Origin: Proteiniclasticum ruminis DSM 24773
Lineage (GTDB): Bacteria > Bacillota > Clostridia > Clostridiales > Clostridiaceae
DNA length: 64,000 nucleotides
Reading direction: 5' to 3'
Assembly: GCF_000701905.1 (NCBI RefSeq)
Contig: NZ_JNKC01000001.1
Span: forward strand, 1 to 64,000
Both the position numbers and the translations under genes were made by a program. The notes beneath the pieces are model-generated. The model ran no database searches, was not told the origin of the DNA, and saw only the letters and a list, made by a program, of their open reading frames with translations. Shown one piece after another: positions 41,256-50,341 of the stretch (the stretch's first letter is position 1; each line of letters starts with the position of its first letter).

Positions 41256-42962
41256 TTATTCTTCATCATAGCTCTCTCTATCCATAGGAAGATAGACTAC
41301 AAATTGAGTTCCCTTTCCAACCTCTGAAGAAACTTCTATTGTCCCTCCCATAGAGAGCACAATGTGTTTGACTATGGCAAGCCCTAAACCAGTTCCCCCC
41401 ATAGCTCTGTCTCTTGCTTTGTCTACTCTATAAAACCGCTCAAATATTCGATTTAGGTGCTTCTCAGGGATCCCGATACCAGAATCAGATACCGTAACTT
41501 TAATCAATGTGTCTTCTTTCTCTATGGTGATTCGAACCTCACCCTGCTCTTTGGTATACTTAATCGCGTTATCAACCAAATTAAGGAGAAGCTGATTGTA
41601 TAGATCTACATCACCGAACATAAAAAGAGGCTCTTTCTGATACAGTGACAGCGTTATATTCTTCACCTCTGCTTTTGGACTCAAAAGATGATAAACCTTT
41701 TCACTTTCATAAGAAATATCAATCTCTTCATTCTTCACAGACTTTACTTGTTCGATACTTGAGAGCGTCAGAATATCGTTGATCAGTCTCGTCAGGCGTT
41801 CACTTTCATCATTTATGATATCTAAGAACTTGTTGCGCGTGTTCTCGTCTTTGACAAATTTCAATGTCTCCGAAAAACCCTTTATAGACGTTAGCGGCGT
41901 TTTAAGTTCATGTGACACATTGGCTACAAATTGACTTCTCATTTTCTCCAGTTTCTTCAAGTCTGTGATATCCTCAAGAACAACTACTGTGCCGACCAGC
42001 GATCCTCTTTCCCCGAGAATCTCAGCCGACTTAATTCTTATATCTTTTCTAATTGGCTCTTCAATCTGCACTTCAAGAATGTCCTCTTCATCATTCAGCA
42101 TGAAAATCAGCTCTCGAAGTTCTTTGATCTCATATACACTTTTCCCGATAACATTGTCGGATATGCCAAAAAGTTGCTTGCAGAATGGATTGATCATGAT
42201 AATTTTATCCGAATTGTCATAGGCGAACACACCCGAGTTCATACTTTTCAATATCGCTTCCAGCCGGTTCTGTTTCTCTTCACTTTCGATAAATGTTATT
42301 TCAAGCCGCTCCGCCATATTATTGAAATTCATACCAAGCTTCCCTAGCTCAGCATCACTTCTCACCCGCACTCTCCTTGTATACTCGCCATTGGCGATTC
42401 TATCCGTAGCAAAGGTCATCTCTTGTATCGGCTCGAGCAAATAATCTGCAATTTTTCTCGAAATCAGATACGCCACCAGAATCACAAAAGCGAACGTACC
42501 TAGCATGTATTTTACAAATCCACCGCCCAGATTCAACGAACCCGCTTGTGTAGAACTTCGTAGAATTTTCCCATCGGAAAGCCTCGTTGCATAGTAAACC
42601 ATCTGCGTGTTCAAGGTCTCTGAAATTCTGATGTCAGACCCCTCTCCAACCTCAATAGCTTCCTTTACTTCCAATCTGTCCAGATGGTTCTCTAACCCTC
42701 TTTTCCCGGTAGAGTCAAATAAAACATCACCATTCTTGTCAATGAGGGTTACTCTGATGGAATCCATGACACTCACAAGTAGTGAGGTGTTGTTGATTCG
42801 ATCCACTTCCATGTAATTGATTAGGAGTTCATTATTGGTTCTGAGCTTCTCTTTCACTAGGTTTATCTTCTCAAGACTGGATATCAGCAGAAAGGAAGAC
42901 GTCAAGAAAAACATCGCGACAATGATACCCGCAAGGAAGGAAACGATGATTCTTCTGCTCAT
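41256..42962 (-). CDS. PhoR/WalK-type sensor histidine kinase
   Basis: 568 residues. Two membrane segments (~7-29 and ~160-180) bracket an extracytoplasmic sensor of ~130 residues, followed by HAMP, a PAS domain (AILKSMNSGVFAYDNSDKIIMINPF), a HisKA box with the phospho-acceptor His in VSHELKTPL, and a HATPase domain (N box LVDNAIKYT, DSGIGIP, GGTGLGLAI). The HAMP-PAS-HisKA layout is shared by PhoR and WalK. It overlaps the regulator gene by 4 bp. The PHO box of pstS (12.9 kb) and the WalR box of the NlpC/P60 gene (31.7 kb) are candidate targets in the window; I cannot decide between the two identities. Confidence 0.9.
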   Translation of the reverse strand: MSRRIIVSFLAGIIVAMFFLTSSFLLISSLEKINLVKEKLRTNNELLINYMEVDRINNTSLLVSVMDSIRVTLIDKNGDVLFDSTGKRGLENHLDRLEVKEAIEVGEGSDIRISETLNTQMVYYATRLSDGKILRSSTQAGSLNLGGGFVKYMLGTFAFVILVAYLISRKIADYLLEPIQEMTFATDRIANGEYTRRVRVRSDAELGKLGMNFNNMAERLEITFIESEEKQNRLEAILKSMNSGVFAYDNSDKIIMINPFCKQLFGISDNVIGKSVYEIKELRELIFMLNDEEDILEVQIEEPIRKDIRIKSAEILGERGSLVGTVVVLEDITDLKKLEKMRSQFVANVSHELKTPLTSIKGFSETLKFVKDENTRNKFLDIINDESERLTRLINDILTLSSIEQVKSVKNEEIDISYESEKVYHLLSPKAEVKNITLSLYQKEPLFMFGDVDLYNQLLLNLVDNAIKYTKEQGEVRITIEKEDTLIKVTVSDSGIGIPEKHLNRIFERFYRVDKARDRAMGGTGLGLAIVKHIVLSMGGTIEVSSEVGKGTQFVVYLPMDRESYDEE

Positions 42963-43660
42963 GACTCAAGATCATTGAAACGATATCCGATGCCTCGCAC
43001 CGTCTCAATATAAATAGGATTTTTATCGTCATCTTCAAGTTTCTGTCTTAAATGTCTGATATGTACATCGACGGTCCGTGTTTCTCCCACATACTCATAA
43101 CCCCATATTTTATCCAGCAACACATCACGTTTCATTACTTTTCCGCGATTTTTCACAAGGATATCCAGGAGTTCATACTCTTTCAAAGTAAGCTCTACTT
43201 TTTGATTATTCTTTTTCACCTGATGTTTATCATAATCAATCACAACATCTGAAAAAGAATACACCGTAGATTCCTCTGCTTCTGAAGCGCTTCTTCTCAG
43301 AACAGCTTTTATTCTTGCCATAAGTTCCCTGACCGAAAAAGGTTTTGTAATATAATCATCAGCCCCCAATTCTAAACCTAAGATCTTATCAATCTCTTCA
43401 GATTTTGCGGTAAGCATTATAATCGGAATGCCTTTGGTCTGATCAGAACTTCTTAAATTTTTACATACTTCAAGTCCATCCATGACAGGAAGCATGACAT
43501 CCAGTAAGATGAGTGTTGGCTTTTCTGTTTTTGCCAACGATAATCCATCCACACCATTATATGCTTCTGCCGTTTCATAACCAGCATTCTCCAAATTATA
43601 CCGAATCAGTTCCACAATATGCTCTTCATCATCAATGATGAGAATCTTCTCTTTCATCAT
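42959..43660 (-). CDS. OmpR/PhoB-family response regulator (PhoP/WalR type)
   Basis: 233 residues from ATG 43660 or 43657, 7-10 nt after TAGGT; a longer frame to 43804 has no ribosome site. Receiver with acidic pair DDEE, phospho-acceptor D in LILLDVMLPVMDG, and switch K in DDYITKPF. The C-terminal winged helix carries ELTLKEYELLDILVKNRGKVM and the recognition-helix region RTVDVHIRHLRQKL. It pairs with the following kinase. Confidence 0.93.
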   Translation of the reverse strand: MMKEKILIIDDEEHIVELIRYNLENAGYETAEAYNGVDGLSLAKTEKPTLILLDVMLPVMDGLEVCKNLRSSDQTKGIPIIMLTAKSEEIDKILGLELGADDYITKPFSVRELMARIKAVLRRSASEAEESTVYSFSDVVIDYDKHQVKKNNQKVELTLKEYELLDILVKNRGKVMKRDVLLDKIWGYEYVGETRTVDVHIRHLRQKLEDDDKNPIYIETVRGIGYRFNDLES

Positions 43661-43751
43661 AACTTTACCTACACCTCTCGTTTGTTCACAATCTACTAAT
43701 CTACTCTTATTTAACCATAAAGAAACATTTAGAACAATTGAAACGCAATCA

Positions 43752-43769
43752 ATTAACCTGAAATTAACC
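43752..43769 (-). promoter_or_regulatory. 11-bp-spaced GGTTAAT direct repeats upstream of the regulator gene
   Basis: On the minus strand GGTTAAT occurs twice with exactly 11-bp spacing, about 100 bp upstream of the regulator start; a further GGTTAAA is at about 43709-43716. The spacing equals that of PhoP/PhoB-type binding repeats and suggests autoregulation. Confidence 0.45.
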
Positions 43770-43874
43770 ATTCTGAAGTGAAATCCTAATGAATCTATTT
43801 CCATTCATAATATGAATCTCGATCCGTTTTTATCCCTATGAAGGATTAGACAGGTCCTGCGCCAGATTCCATTG

Positions 43875-43910
43875 AAAAAATGCTGTATGGATCACTCTCC
43901 ATACAGCATT
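43875..43910 (-). terminator. Terminator of ftsA-ftsZ-nrdR
   Basis: Stem AATGCTGTATGG / CCATACAGCATT with TTTTTT on the minus strand, about 14 bp after the nrdR stop. Confidence 0.9.
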
Positions 43911-43923
43911 AACGAACTTATTT

Positions 43924-44388
43924 TCATCTCTTCTGATCTTTTCCCATAAGATTATTAATCTCAGTAAGAAAGGTACTAATATCCTTAAACTGCCGATATA
44001 CTGAGGCAAATCTGACATATGCCACTTCATCCACTTCTTTAAGACGGTCCATAACCATCTCTCCAATTTCCGTGGAAGAAATTTCTGAAATCATACTATT
44101 TGAGATGTTTCTCTCAATATCTGCAGCAATCTCTTCAATCTGGAATCGGGATACAGGACGTTTCTGACAAGCTCGAATGAGCCCAACAATAATTTTATTC
44201 TTATCAAAATTCTCCCTGCTGTTGTCCCGCTTCACAACCAGTATTGGAATATCCTCCACTTTTTCATAAGTGGTATATCTTTTTCCGCAAGAAAGACACT
44301 CCCGCCTTCTACGAATCGCAGAGTTATCCTCAATGGAACGGGAATCAATTACCTTACTTTCTGAAAAAGCACAAAAGGGACATTTCAT
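43924..44388 (-). CDS. nrdR: Transcriptional repressor NrdR
   Basis: 154 residues, the standard length. N-terminal zinc ribbon (MKCPFCAFSESKVIDSR…CLSCGKRYTTYE) and ATP-cone (VVKRDNSRENFDKNKIIVGLIRACQKRPVS). NrdR represses ribonucleotide-reductase genes in response to dATP/ATP. It lies 13 bp after ftsZ, a linkage seen in several Clostridia. No nrd gene is in the window. Confidence 0.96.
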   Translation of the reverse strand: MKCPFCAFSESKVIDSRSIEDNSAIRRRRECLSCGKRYTTYEKVEDIPILVVKRDNSRENFDKNKIIVGLIRACQKRPVSRFQIEEIAADIERNISNSMISEISSTEIGEMVMDRLKEVDEVAYVRFASVYRQFKDISTFLTEINNLMGKDQKR

Positions 44389-44401
44389 GAGCTACACCTC
44401 A

Positions 44402-45502
44402 TTACTTATTATATCTGTTGCGTAGGAACGCAGGAATTTCCAGTTGATCATCCTGATTCTCGTCCACCGGTTTTGGCTCTTCAGCCTTCTCTTTTCTAGG
44501 CGCATCCTTTGGTTCTGTTCTTTTTTCCTCGGATTTATTGTATACTTTGACTTCATCAAATCCTGTTGCAATCACTGTAATCTTAATCTCATCTTTCAAT
44601 TTTGTATCGATAACTGCACCAAAGATGATATTCGCTTCCTGATCTGCAGCCTCTGTGACGATTTCAGCTGCTTCATTGATTTCAGCAAGAGACAGATCCT
44701 CTCCTCCGGTTACATTAAGAAGAATACCTGTAGCACCATCAATTTTTGTTTCCAGCAGTGGTGATGAAATTGCCTGTTTTACTGCTTCAACAGCTTTGTT
44801 CTCACCCTTGCCATAACCAACGCCCATATGAGCAAGACCCTTATTCAGCATAATAGTTCTCACATCATTGAAATCAAGATTTACCAGACCATTTTCAGTG
44901 ATAAGATCTGTGATACCTTGAACACCTTGTCTCAAAACATCATCCGCTTTGTTGAAAGCTTCCTTGAATGTAGTTCTTTTATCAACAATCATCAGCAGTC
45001 TTTCATTTGGTATTGTCACCAATGAATCTACCTTTTCTCTCAACTTTTCAATACCTATTTCAGCATTCTTCATTCGGGTTTTGCCTTCAAAATTAAAAGG
45101 CTTTGTTACAACACCTACGGTGAGGATACCCATGGAACGAGCGATATCAGCAACTACAGGTGTTGCACCCGTACCTGTTCCACCACCCATACCAGCAGTT
45201 ATAAATACCATATCAGCACCTTTCAGTGCTGCCATGATCTCTTCTTTAGACTCTTCTGCTGCTTTTTCACCAATCTCCGGATTTGCTCCAGCACCCAATC
45301 CCTTGGTCAACTTCTCACCAATCTGGATTTTATGAGTTGCATTGGATTGCATCAAAGCTTGCTTGTCTGTATTGATGGATATAAAATCCACATCTCCCAA
45401 ACCTTCATTGATCATTCTATTTACAGCGTTGTTGCCACCGCCGCCACATCCTACTACTTTAATCTCTGCTGGGCCTTGAATTTGAAAATCAAAATCTAAC
45501 AC
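44402..45502 (-). CDS. ftsZ: Cell-division GTPase FtsZ
   Basis: 366 residues. Nucleotide-binding segments [14 protein letters not shown], the tubulin signature [11 protein letters not shown] and the T7-loop [11 protein letters not shown] are intact; a charged Pro/Glu-rich linker (~315-345) leads to the conserved C-terminal peptide [13 protein letters not shown], which binds FtsA. It follows ftsA by 15 bp. Confidence 0.98.
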   Translation of the reverse strand: MLDFDFQIQGPAEIKVVGCGGGGNNAVNRMINEGLGDVDFISINTDKQALMQSNATHKIQIGEKLTKGLGAGANPEIGEKAAEESKEEIMAALKGADMVFITAGMGGGTGTGATPVVADIARSMGILTVGVVTKPFNFEGKTRMKNAEIGIEKLREKVDSLVTIPNERLLMIVDKRTTFKEAFNKADDVLRQGVQGITDLITENGLVNLDFNDVRTIMLNKGLAHMGVGYGKGENKAVEAVKQAISSPLLETKIDGATGILLNVTGGEDLSLAEINEAAEIVTEAADQEANIIFGAVIDTKLKDEIKITVIATGFDEVKVYNKSEEKRTEPKDAPRKEKAEEPKPVDENQDDQLEIPAFLRNRYNK

Positions 45503-45517
45503 GATTTTTCCCCCTCA

Positions 45518-46825
45518 TTACTTTATAATCTTATTTTTAAGGCTAACGAACCAGTCCCGTATCCGTTGAAAAATACTGCTGTCCTCATAATCATCTAAAT
45601 ACTCATCTTCATCGTCTGAGTTCATACTTTTCACTTCAACATTCTCTTCACCAAACTTCATCTGGTATTTCTTGAAAAAATCCTCATCTGAAGCAGAGGT
45701 GGACACCTCCTCAAGCTGATGCTCTTCCTGACGGATCATTTCATCGATGGCTCCTTTGCAATGAATTGCACTAAGGAGATGATAAGCCAGACCGCTTGAT
45801 TGGATTGTGAGAACACTGTCATCCCTTATTATATCAGAAGTAATGAAGTTTGTGGACAGATTGAGTGCAGATTTATACATTTTATTGATTGCATTGAAAC
45901 CGCACAATCCTCCTCCATACACGACCAGTTTTCTTACTTCTCCAGCTTCTTGGTGTTTCATCACAAACTTTTCAGCAAAACTTGTGATTTCTTCAATTCT
46001 TGCTTTTATAATATCTTCAATCATCTGGTAATCATTGTCCTCTCTGGTGAGAGTTCCTCGTGCATAAGACTTCTTCAGTTCTTCTGCTTCCAGTAAAGAT
46101 ATTTTAAGTACAATGGCCAAATCTCTTGTGATATTCTTTCCGCCTAATTGAACTGAAGATACATCAACAACTTGATGATTTCTGACATAGACAGCTCTAG
46201 TTGTATGAGCACCCGTATCCACAATAACTGCACCCTTCTGCCAGTCGCCTCTGGACAGCAGAATGCTTCCTGCTCCCACCGTTGACACTCCAGTGCCTGC
46301 AACCTTTACCTTTGCCAGAGCTAGTGCATCATATAACTTCTCAACATATGATTTTGGTGCAGTGGCAAGCTGCCCGGTAAAATCGAAATTACTGCCTCGA
46401 ACACCTATAGGATTTCCATAGATTGTTTCATCCACGTAGTACTTTGAGATCAGCATATCGACAATCTCATCTTCATCCTCAACGGAAACCTTCTGTGCAG
46501 AATCCATGGCAATATCCAGTTCCCTCTGGGTCACTGCATCTCCAAATAACTCCGCATGTCCTGATGTCTCATAGAATCTGAGATGTTCCGGCTGAATGCA
46601 TAAAAATACCGAAGTAATATTTCTGGAGATTTTAACTTCAAGTTTCTGAATTACTTTTTTAACAGCACTTCCCAATGCTTTTACATCTACTATTTCATTT
46701 TTATCCATTCCTTGGGATTCCACCAGCGCACTGACCATAAATGCCTCATCCGTTGTGGAAAGTGCCGATGCTTTAATATAATGAGATCCGATATCAAGTC
46801 CTATAACAAAATGATCCATTTGCAC
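45518..46825 (-). CDS. ftsA: Cell-division protein FtsA
   Basis: 435 residues from GTG 46825 (GGGAGG about 9 nt upstream; ATG 46819 is the alternative). Actin-fold phosphate loops GLDIGSHYIKA and VIVDTGAHTTRAVY, adenosine motif VVYGGGLCGFNAI, and a C-terminal amphipathic membrane-targeting helix (SIFQRIRDWFVSLKNKIIK) after an acidic linker. It tethers FtsZ to the membrane. The -10-like TGTATAAT upstream may be the operon promoter. Confidence 0.95.
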   Translation of the reverse strand: MQMDHFVIGLDIGSHYIKASALSTTDEAFMVSALVESQGMDKNEIVDVKALGSAVKKVIQKLEVKISRNITSVFLCIQPEHLRFYETSGHAELFGDAVTQRELDIAMDSAQKVSVEDEDEIVDMLISKYYVDETIYGNPIGVRGSNFDFTGQLATAPKSYVEKLYDALALAKVKVAGTGVSTVGAGSILLSRGDWQKGAVIVDTGAHTTRAVYVRNHQVVDVSSVQLGGKNITRDLAIVLKISLLEAEELKKSYARGTLTREDNDYQMIEDIIKARIEEITSFAEKFVMKHQEAGEVRKLVVYGGGLCGFNAINKMYKSALNLSTNFITSDIIRDDSVLTIQSSGLAYHLLSAIHCKGAIDEMIRQEEHQLEEVSTSASDEDFFKKYQMKFGEENVEVKSMNSDDEDEYLDDYEDSSIFQRIRDWFVSLKNKIIK

Positions 46826-46932
46826 GCATGCATACCTCCCGAATAATATATGATTTTATTATACATTCTATTTTGACAGAAATGAAACGAAATCTGAAAT
46901 TTATATGCAAATTCACAGAATTTAAGAAATTA

Positions 46933-47805
46933 TTAGCCAAAACTGCTGTCCGATGTGGAGCTGGATACCTCAGTCACCATATTCACTGAAATAAATGCTT
47001 TAGGATCTACTTTTCGAATAAATATTTTTAGTTTGATAAAGTCTCTCCTGGTTAGCACGGTAAGTATAATTTCGGTATCTTTTCCAGTGAAACCTCCCTT
47101 CCCCATGAGGAGAGTTGCACCTTTTTTCATATCATTGATGATATAATGCATCACTGCGTTCCTGTTTTCAGTAATGATCATCACTTCTCTCCTATAGGTA
47201 ATTCCATCAATGACTTTATTGATGATTTCACCGGTCAAATAGACAGAGAGAAGTTGAAAGAGACCAATTTCAACGCCAAAAACGATCATGGAAAATATGG
47301 TGACAAGAATGTCTGTGCCCACAATACAGTTCACCTGATCCAAAAATGTATACTTGGATACAATGCGTCCAATGAGACTTGTTCCACCGATGGAAGCATT
47401 TCTGTTGAGGATAAATCCAACACCTACGCCCATGAGTGCACTGCCAAATATTGTAGCCAGCATTAAATCTTCTGTGAGTGGACCAAAAGGAAAATACAAT
47501 TCCATAATATACACTACAAAAGAAAGGCCAAAGGAGGACACCAGTGTTTTTGCCCCAAAACTTGTCCCTAACAATAGAAATGCTGCAACAAACAAAGACC
47601 CATTGATCAGAAGCATCAGCAGTCCTGTATTGACACCAGTCAAATGATTGATAACCAGTGCAATTCCCTGGGCTCCCCCAGCCGCAAGTCTGTTCGGTGT
47701 GAAAATATAGACCATGGATGCTGCTGTTAAAATAATTCCAATAAAAATCAATAGATAATCCTTTACCAGTTGTTTGTTTATACTGCTCATATTTTTATTT
47801 TTCAA
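46933..47805 (-). CDS. YitT-family membrane protein
   Basis: 290 residues from TTG 47805 (GAGGTG 5 nt upstream) or ATG 47790. Five hydrophobic segments with GGAQGIALVINHLTG and NASIGGTSLIGRIV motifs (DUF161), then a soluble C-terminal DUF2179 domain (ITENRNAVMHYIINDMKKGATLLMGKGGFTGKD). Function of the family is unknown. Single gene. Confidence 0.92.
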   Translation of the reverse strand: MKNKNMSSINKQLVKDYLLIFIGIILTAASMVYIFTPNRLAAGGAQGIALVINHLTGVNTGLLMLLINGSLFVAAFLLLGTSFGAKTLVSSFGLSFVVYIMELYFPFGPLTEDLMLATIFGSALMGVGVGFILNRNASIGGTSLIGRIVSKYTFLDQVNCIVGTDILVTIFSMIVFGVEIGLFQLLSVYLTGEIINKVIDGITYRREVMIITENRNAVMHYIINDMKKGATLLMGKGGFTGKDTEIILTVLTRRDFIKLKIFIRKVDPKAFISVNMVTEVSSSTSDSSFG

Positions 47806-47914
47806 GGTACACCTCTATCATTCTATTTTGTTCATCTTCTATTAATATAACGCTTTTTTGTAAACATTTCCATGATTCTTCCTATTTTCACAACAAACAG
47901 CAAAAACCAAAACA

Positions 47915-47956
47915 AAAGGCATGAACACTCAAAACAAGTTTGAGGTTCATACCTTT
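47915..47956 (-). terminator. Terminator of the ABC-F gene
   Basis: Stem AAAGG.ATGAAC.CTCAAA / TTTGAG.GTTCAT.CCTTT beyond the stop at 47976. Confidence 0.85.
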
Positions 47957-47975
47957 CAATTAGAACTATTAAAGA

Positions 47976-49571
47976 TTACAGGGTGCTGTTTTCACGCATT
48001 TCCAAATACTCATCAAATGTGCACATTTTATCCAGGAAATTATCTGGAGTTACCTCAATGACACGGTTAGCCACAGTTTGATTAAACTGATGGTCATGGC
48101 TTGAGAAAAGCAGTACGCCCTTGAAGTCGATCAGACCGTTGTTCACTGCTGTGATGGATTCCAGATCAAGATGGTTTGTCGGCTGGTCAATAATCAGAAG
48201 ATTGGCAGTGGAAAGCATCAGCTTTGAAAGCATACATCTTACTCTTTCTCCACCGGAAAGCACTTTGGCTTCCTTTAGCGCTTCTTCTCCTGAGAAGAGC
48301 ATACGGCCTAAGAATCCTCTCAGATAGCTTTCACTTTTCTCTTCGGAATACTGTCTCATCCAATCCACAAGATTCAGTTCAACATCATTGAAGTACTGAC
48401 CATTGTCACGGGGGAAATATCCCTTTGTGATGGTTACTCCGTATTTGAAGCTGCCTTCATCAGGCTCAAGCTCACCAGCAAGAATCTTGAATAGAGTACT
48501 TACGGAAATATCATTCCCAGTAAATGCGATTTTGTCTTCTCTTCCTACTACAAAAGACACGTTATCCAGTACTTTCACACCATCGATGGATTTACTGAGA
48601 TTCTCAACGATTAGAATATCATTGCCAACTTCGCGCTCTGGCTTAAATCCAACAAAAGGATATCTTCTATTTGAAATAGCGATATCATCCAGCGTAATCT
48701 TATCAAGAAGCTTTTTTCTGGAGGTAGCCTGTCTGGATTTAGAAGCATTGGCAGAGAACCTGCTTATAAAGTTCTGGAGATCTCTGATTTTCTCTTCCTT
48801 CTTTTTATTCTGATCTTTAATAAGCTGTGACATCAGCTGACTGGACTCATACCAGAAATCGTAATTCCCCATATAAATTCTGATCTTGCCATAATCCACA
48901 TCACAGATATGCGTACATATCATATTAAGAAAATGTCTGTCATGGGAAACAACAATTACTGTTCCTTCAAAATCCGCCAGATAGTTCTCCAGCCAGTTGA
49001 TGGAATGAAGATCCAGATCATTGGTAGGCTCATCTAGAATCAGTACGTCTGGTTTTCCAAACAGTGCCTGCGCAAGAAGAACTTTCACCTTATCTTTAGA
49101 TTCCAGTTCACTCAATAGGCTTTCGTGCTTCTCTGTTCCTATGCCAAGACCCAGCAGCAACGATGCGGCTTCTGCTTCCGCCTCCCATCCATTCAGTTCT
49201 GCAAATTCTCCTTCCAGAATAGACGCTCTCATGCCGTCTTCATCTGTGAAGTCCTCTTTCATATATATCGCATCTTTTTCCTTCATGATGGTATATAGGC
49301 GCTCATTTCCTCGGATGACAGTGTCAATGACTCTCTCTGCATCAAACTTGAAATGATCCTGATTGAGGACAGACATTCTCATATCCTTACCTAAAAAGAC
49401 TTCTCCTGTGTTAGGTTCCAGGTCTCCTGAAAGAATTCTCAAGAATGTGGACTTGCCTGCTCCATTCGCTCCAATTACACCATAACAGTTGCCAGATGTG
49501 AACTTTATATTCACATCATCAAATAGTTTTCTGCCACCAAAACGTAGACTTACATTATTTACATTCAACAT
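47976..49571 (-). CDS. ABC-F family ATPase (YkpA/YbiT type)
   Basis: 531 residues with two ABC domains joined by a ~75-residue helical linker. Domain 1: Walker A GANGAGKST, a diverged signature (LSELESKDKVKVLLAQALF), Walker B LILDEPTNDLD. Domain 2: TGNDISVST in place of a normal Walker A, signature LSGGERVRC, Walker B LLIIDQPTNHLD, in which the catalytic Glu position is Gln. ABC-F proteins act on the ribosome as translation factors or antibiotic-resistance proteins; this one looks like the housekeeping YkpA/YbiT (uup-like) type. The degenerate second site, seen in this sequence, may be a subfamily trait. Confidence 0.9.
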   Translation of the reverse strand: MLNVNNVSLRFGGRKLFDDVNIKFTSGNCYGVIGANGAGKSTFLRILSGDLEPNTGEVFLGKDMRMSVLNQDHFKFDAERVIDTVIRGNERLYTIMKEKDAIYMKEDFTDEDGMRASILEGEFAELNGWEAEAEAASLLLGLGIGTEKHESLLSELESKDKVKVLLAQALFGKPDVLILDEPTNDLDLHSINWLENYLADFEGTVIVVSHDRHFLNMICTHICDVDYGKIRIYMGNYDFWYESSQLMSQLIKDQNKKKEEKIRDLQNFISRFSANASKSRQATSRKKLLDKITLDDIAISNRRYPFVGFKPEREVGNDILIVENLSKSIDGVKVLDNVSFVVGREDKIAFTGNDISVSTLFKILAGELEPDEGSFKYGVTITKGYFPRDNGQYFNDVELNLVDWMRQYSEEKSESYLRGFLGRMLFSGEEALKEAKVLSGGERVRCMLSKLMLSTANLLIIDQPTNHLDLESITAVNNGLIDFKGVLLFSSHDHQFNQTVANRVIEVTPDNFLDKMCTFDEYLEMRENSTL

Positions 49572-49760
49572 TAATTTTACTCACTCCATTGTCATTATTA
49601 CTCACACAAATAATTATTATATCATGAATCCCCTTTAGAAGACAGGTACATCATAAAAATATTATTGATTCTCAGAGGAAATGCTTCTGTAGAGACAGTA
49701 TGAATTGCGCAATATACCTCATGAAATTACATAAAATTCTGTAAATTATCTGTTAATTAA

Positions 49761-49789
49761 TTGACAATCTTTATGTTAATTGCTACAAC
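49761..49789 (+). promoter_or_regulatory. Promoter of the hydrogenase operon
   Basis: TTGACA and TACAAC separated by 17 bp, about 40 bp upstream of the first start codon. Confidence 0.6.
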
Positions 49790-49828
49790 TAACTTAACAG
49801 TGTATCTCTTGTTTTTGGAGGTGTAAAT

Positions 49829-50341
49829 ATGAATACTCATCAGATCCTGACAGATACTCCCGACTTTCCTGAGGACAAAATACGACAGCTTCATGAGTAT
49901 ATCGACAGCATTGATGACCGAGAACATTTGCTCATTCATATTCTGCATAAAGCTCAGGAAATTTTTGGATACCTTCCCCCTGAACTGCAGCTGTACATCG
50001 CCCGTACTCTGAATATTCCCGCTTCAAAGGTATTTGGTGTTGTCAGTTTCTACTCCTACTTCACTCAAGAAAAACGCGGCAAGCACACCATCAGTGTCTG
50101 TCTGGGAACTGCCTGTTTTGTGAAAGGATCCGCTCAGATGAGAGATGAATTGAGCAGCATGCTCCAAACAGATGCACATGGCACTACCAAAGATGGACAA
50201 TTCACCTTAAAGGAAATCCGATGTATAGGTGCTTGTGGTCTCGCTCCAGCGCTGATGGTGGATCAGAAGGTCTATGGACATATCAATCATGACAATATTC
50301 AGACCATCCTGCAGCTCTATAAGGAGGATTCACATGACTGA
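49829..50341 (+). CDS. [FeFe] hydrogenase NuoE-like subunit (HydC/HndA)
   Basis: 170 residues. Helical N-terminus and thioredoxin-like [2Fe-2S] domain with cysteines in SVCLGTACFVKGS and CIGACGLAP (C-x4-C…C-x3-C). Homologous to NuoE of complex I and to HydC/HndA of trimeric or tetrameric bifurcating hydrogenases. TTGGAGG lies 8 nt before ATG 49829. Overlaps the next gene by 8 bp. Confidence 0.93.
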   Translation: MNTHQILTDTPDFPEDKIRQLHEYIDSIDDREHLLIHILHKAQEIFGYLPPELQLYIARTLNIPASKVFGVVSFYSYFTQEKRGKHTISVCLGTACFVKGSAQMRDELSSMLQTDAHGTTKDGQFTLKEIRCIGACGLAPALMVDQKVYGHINHDNIQTILQLYKEDSHD

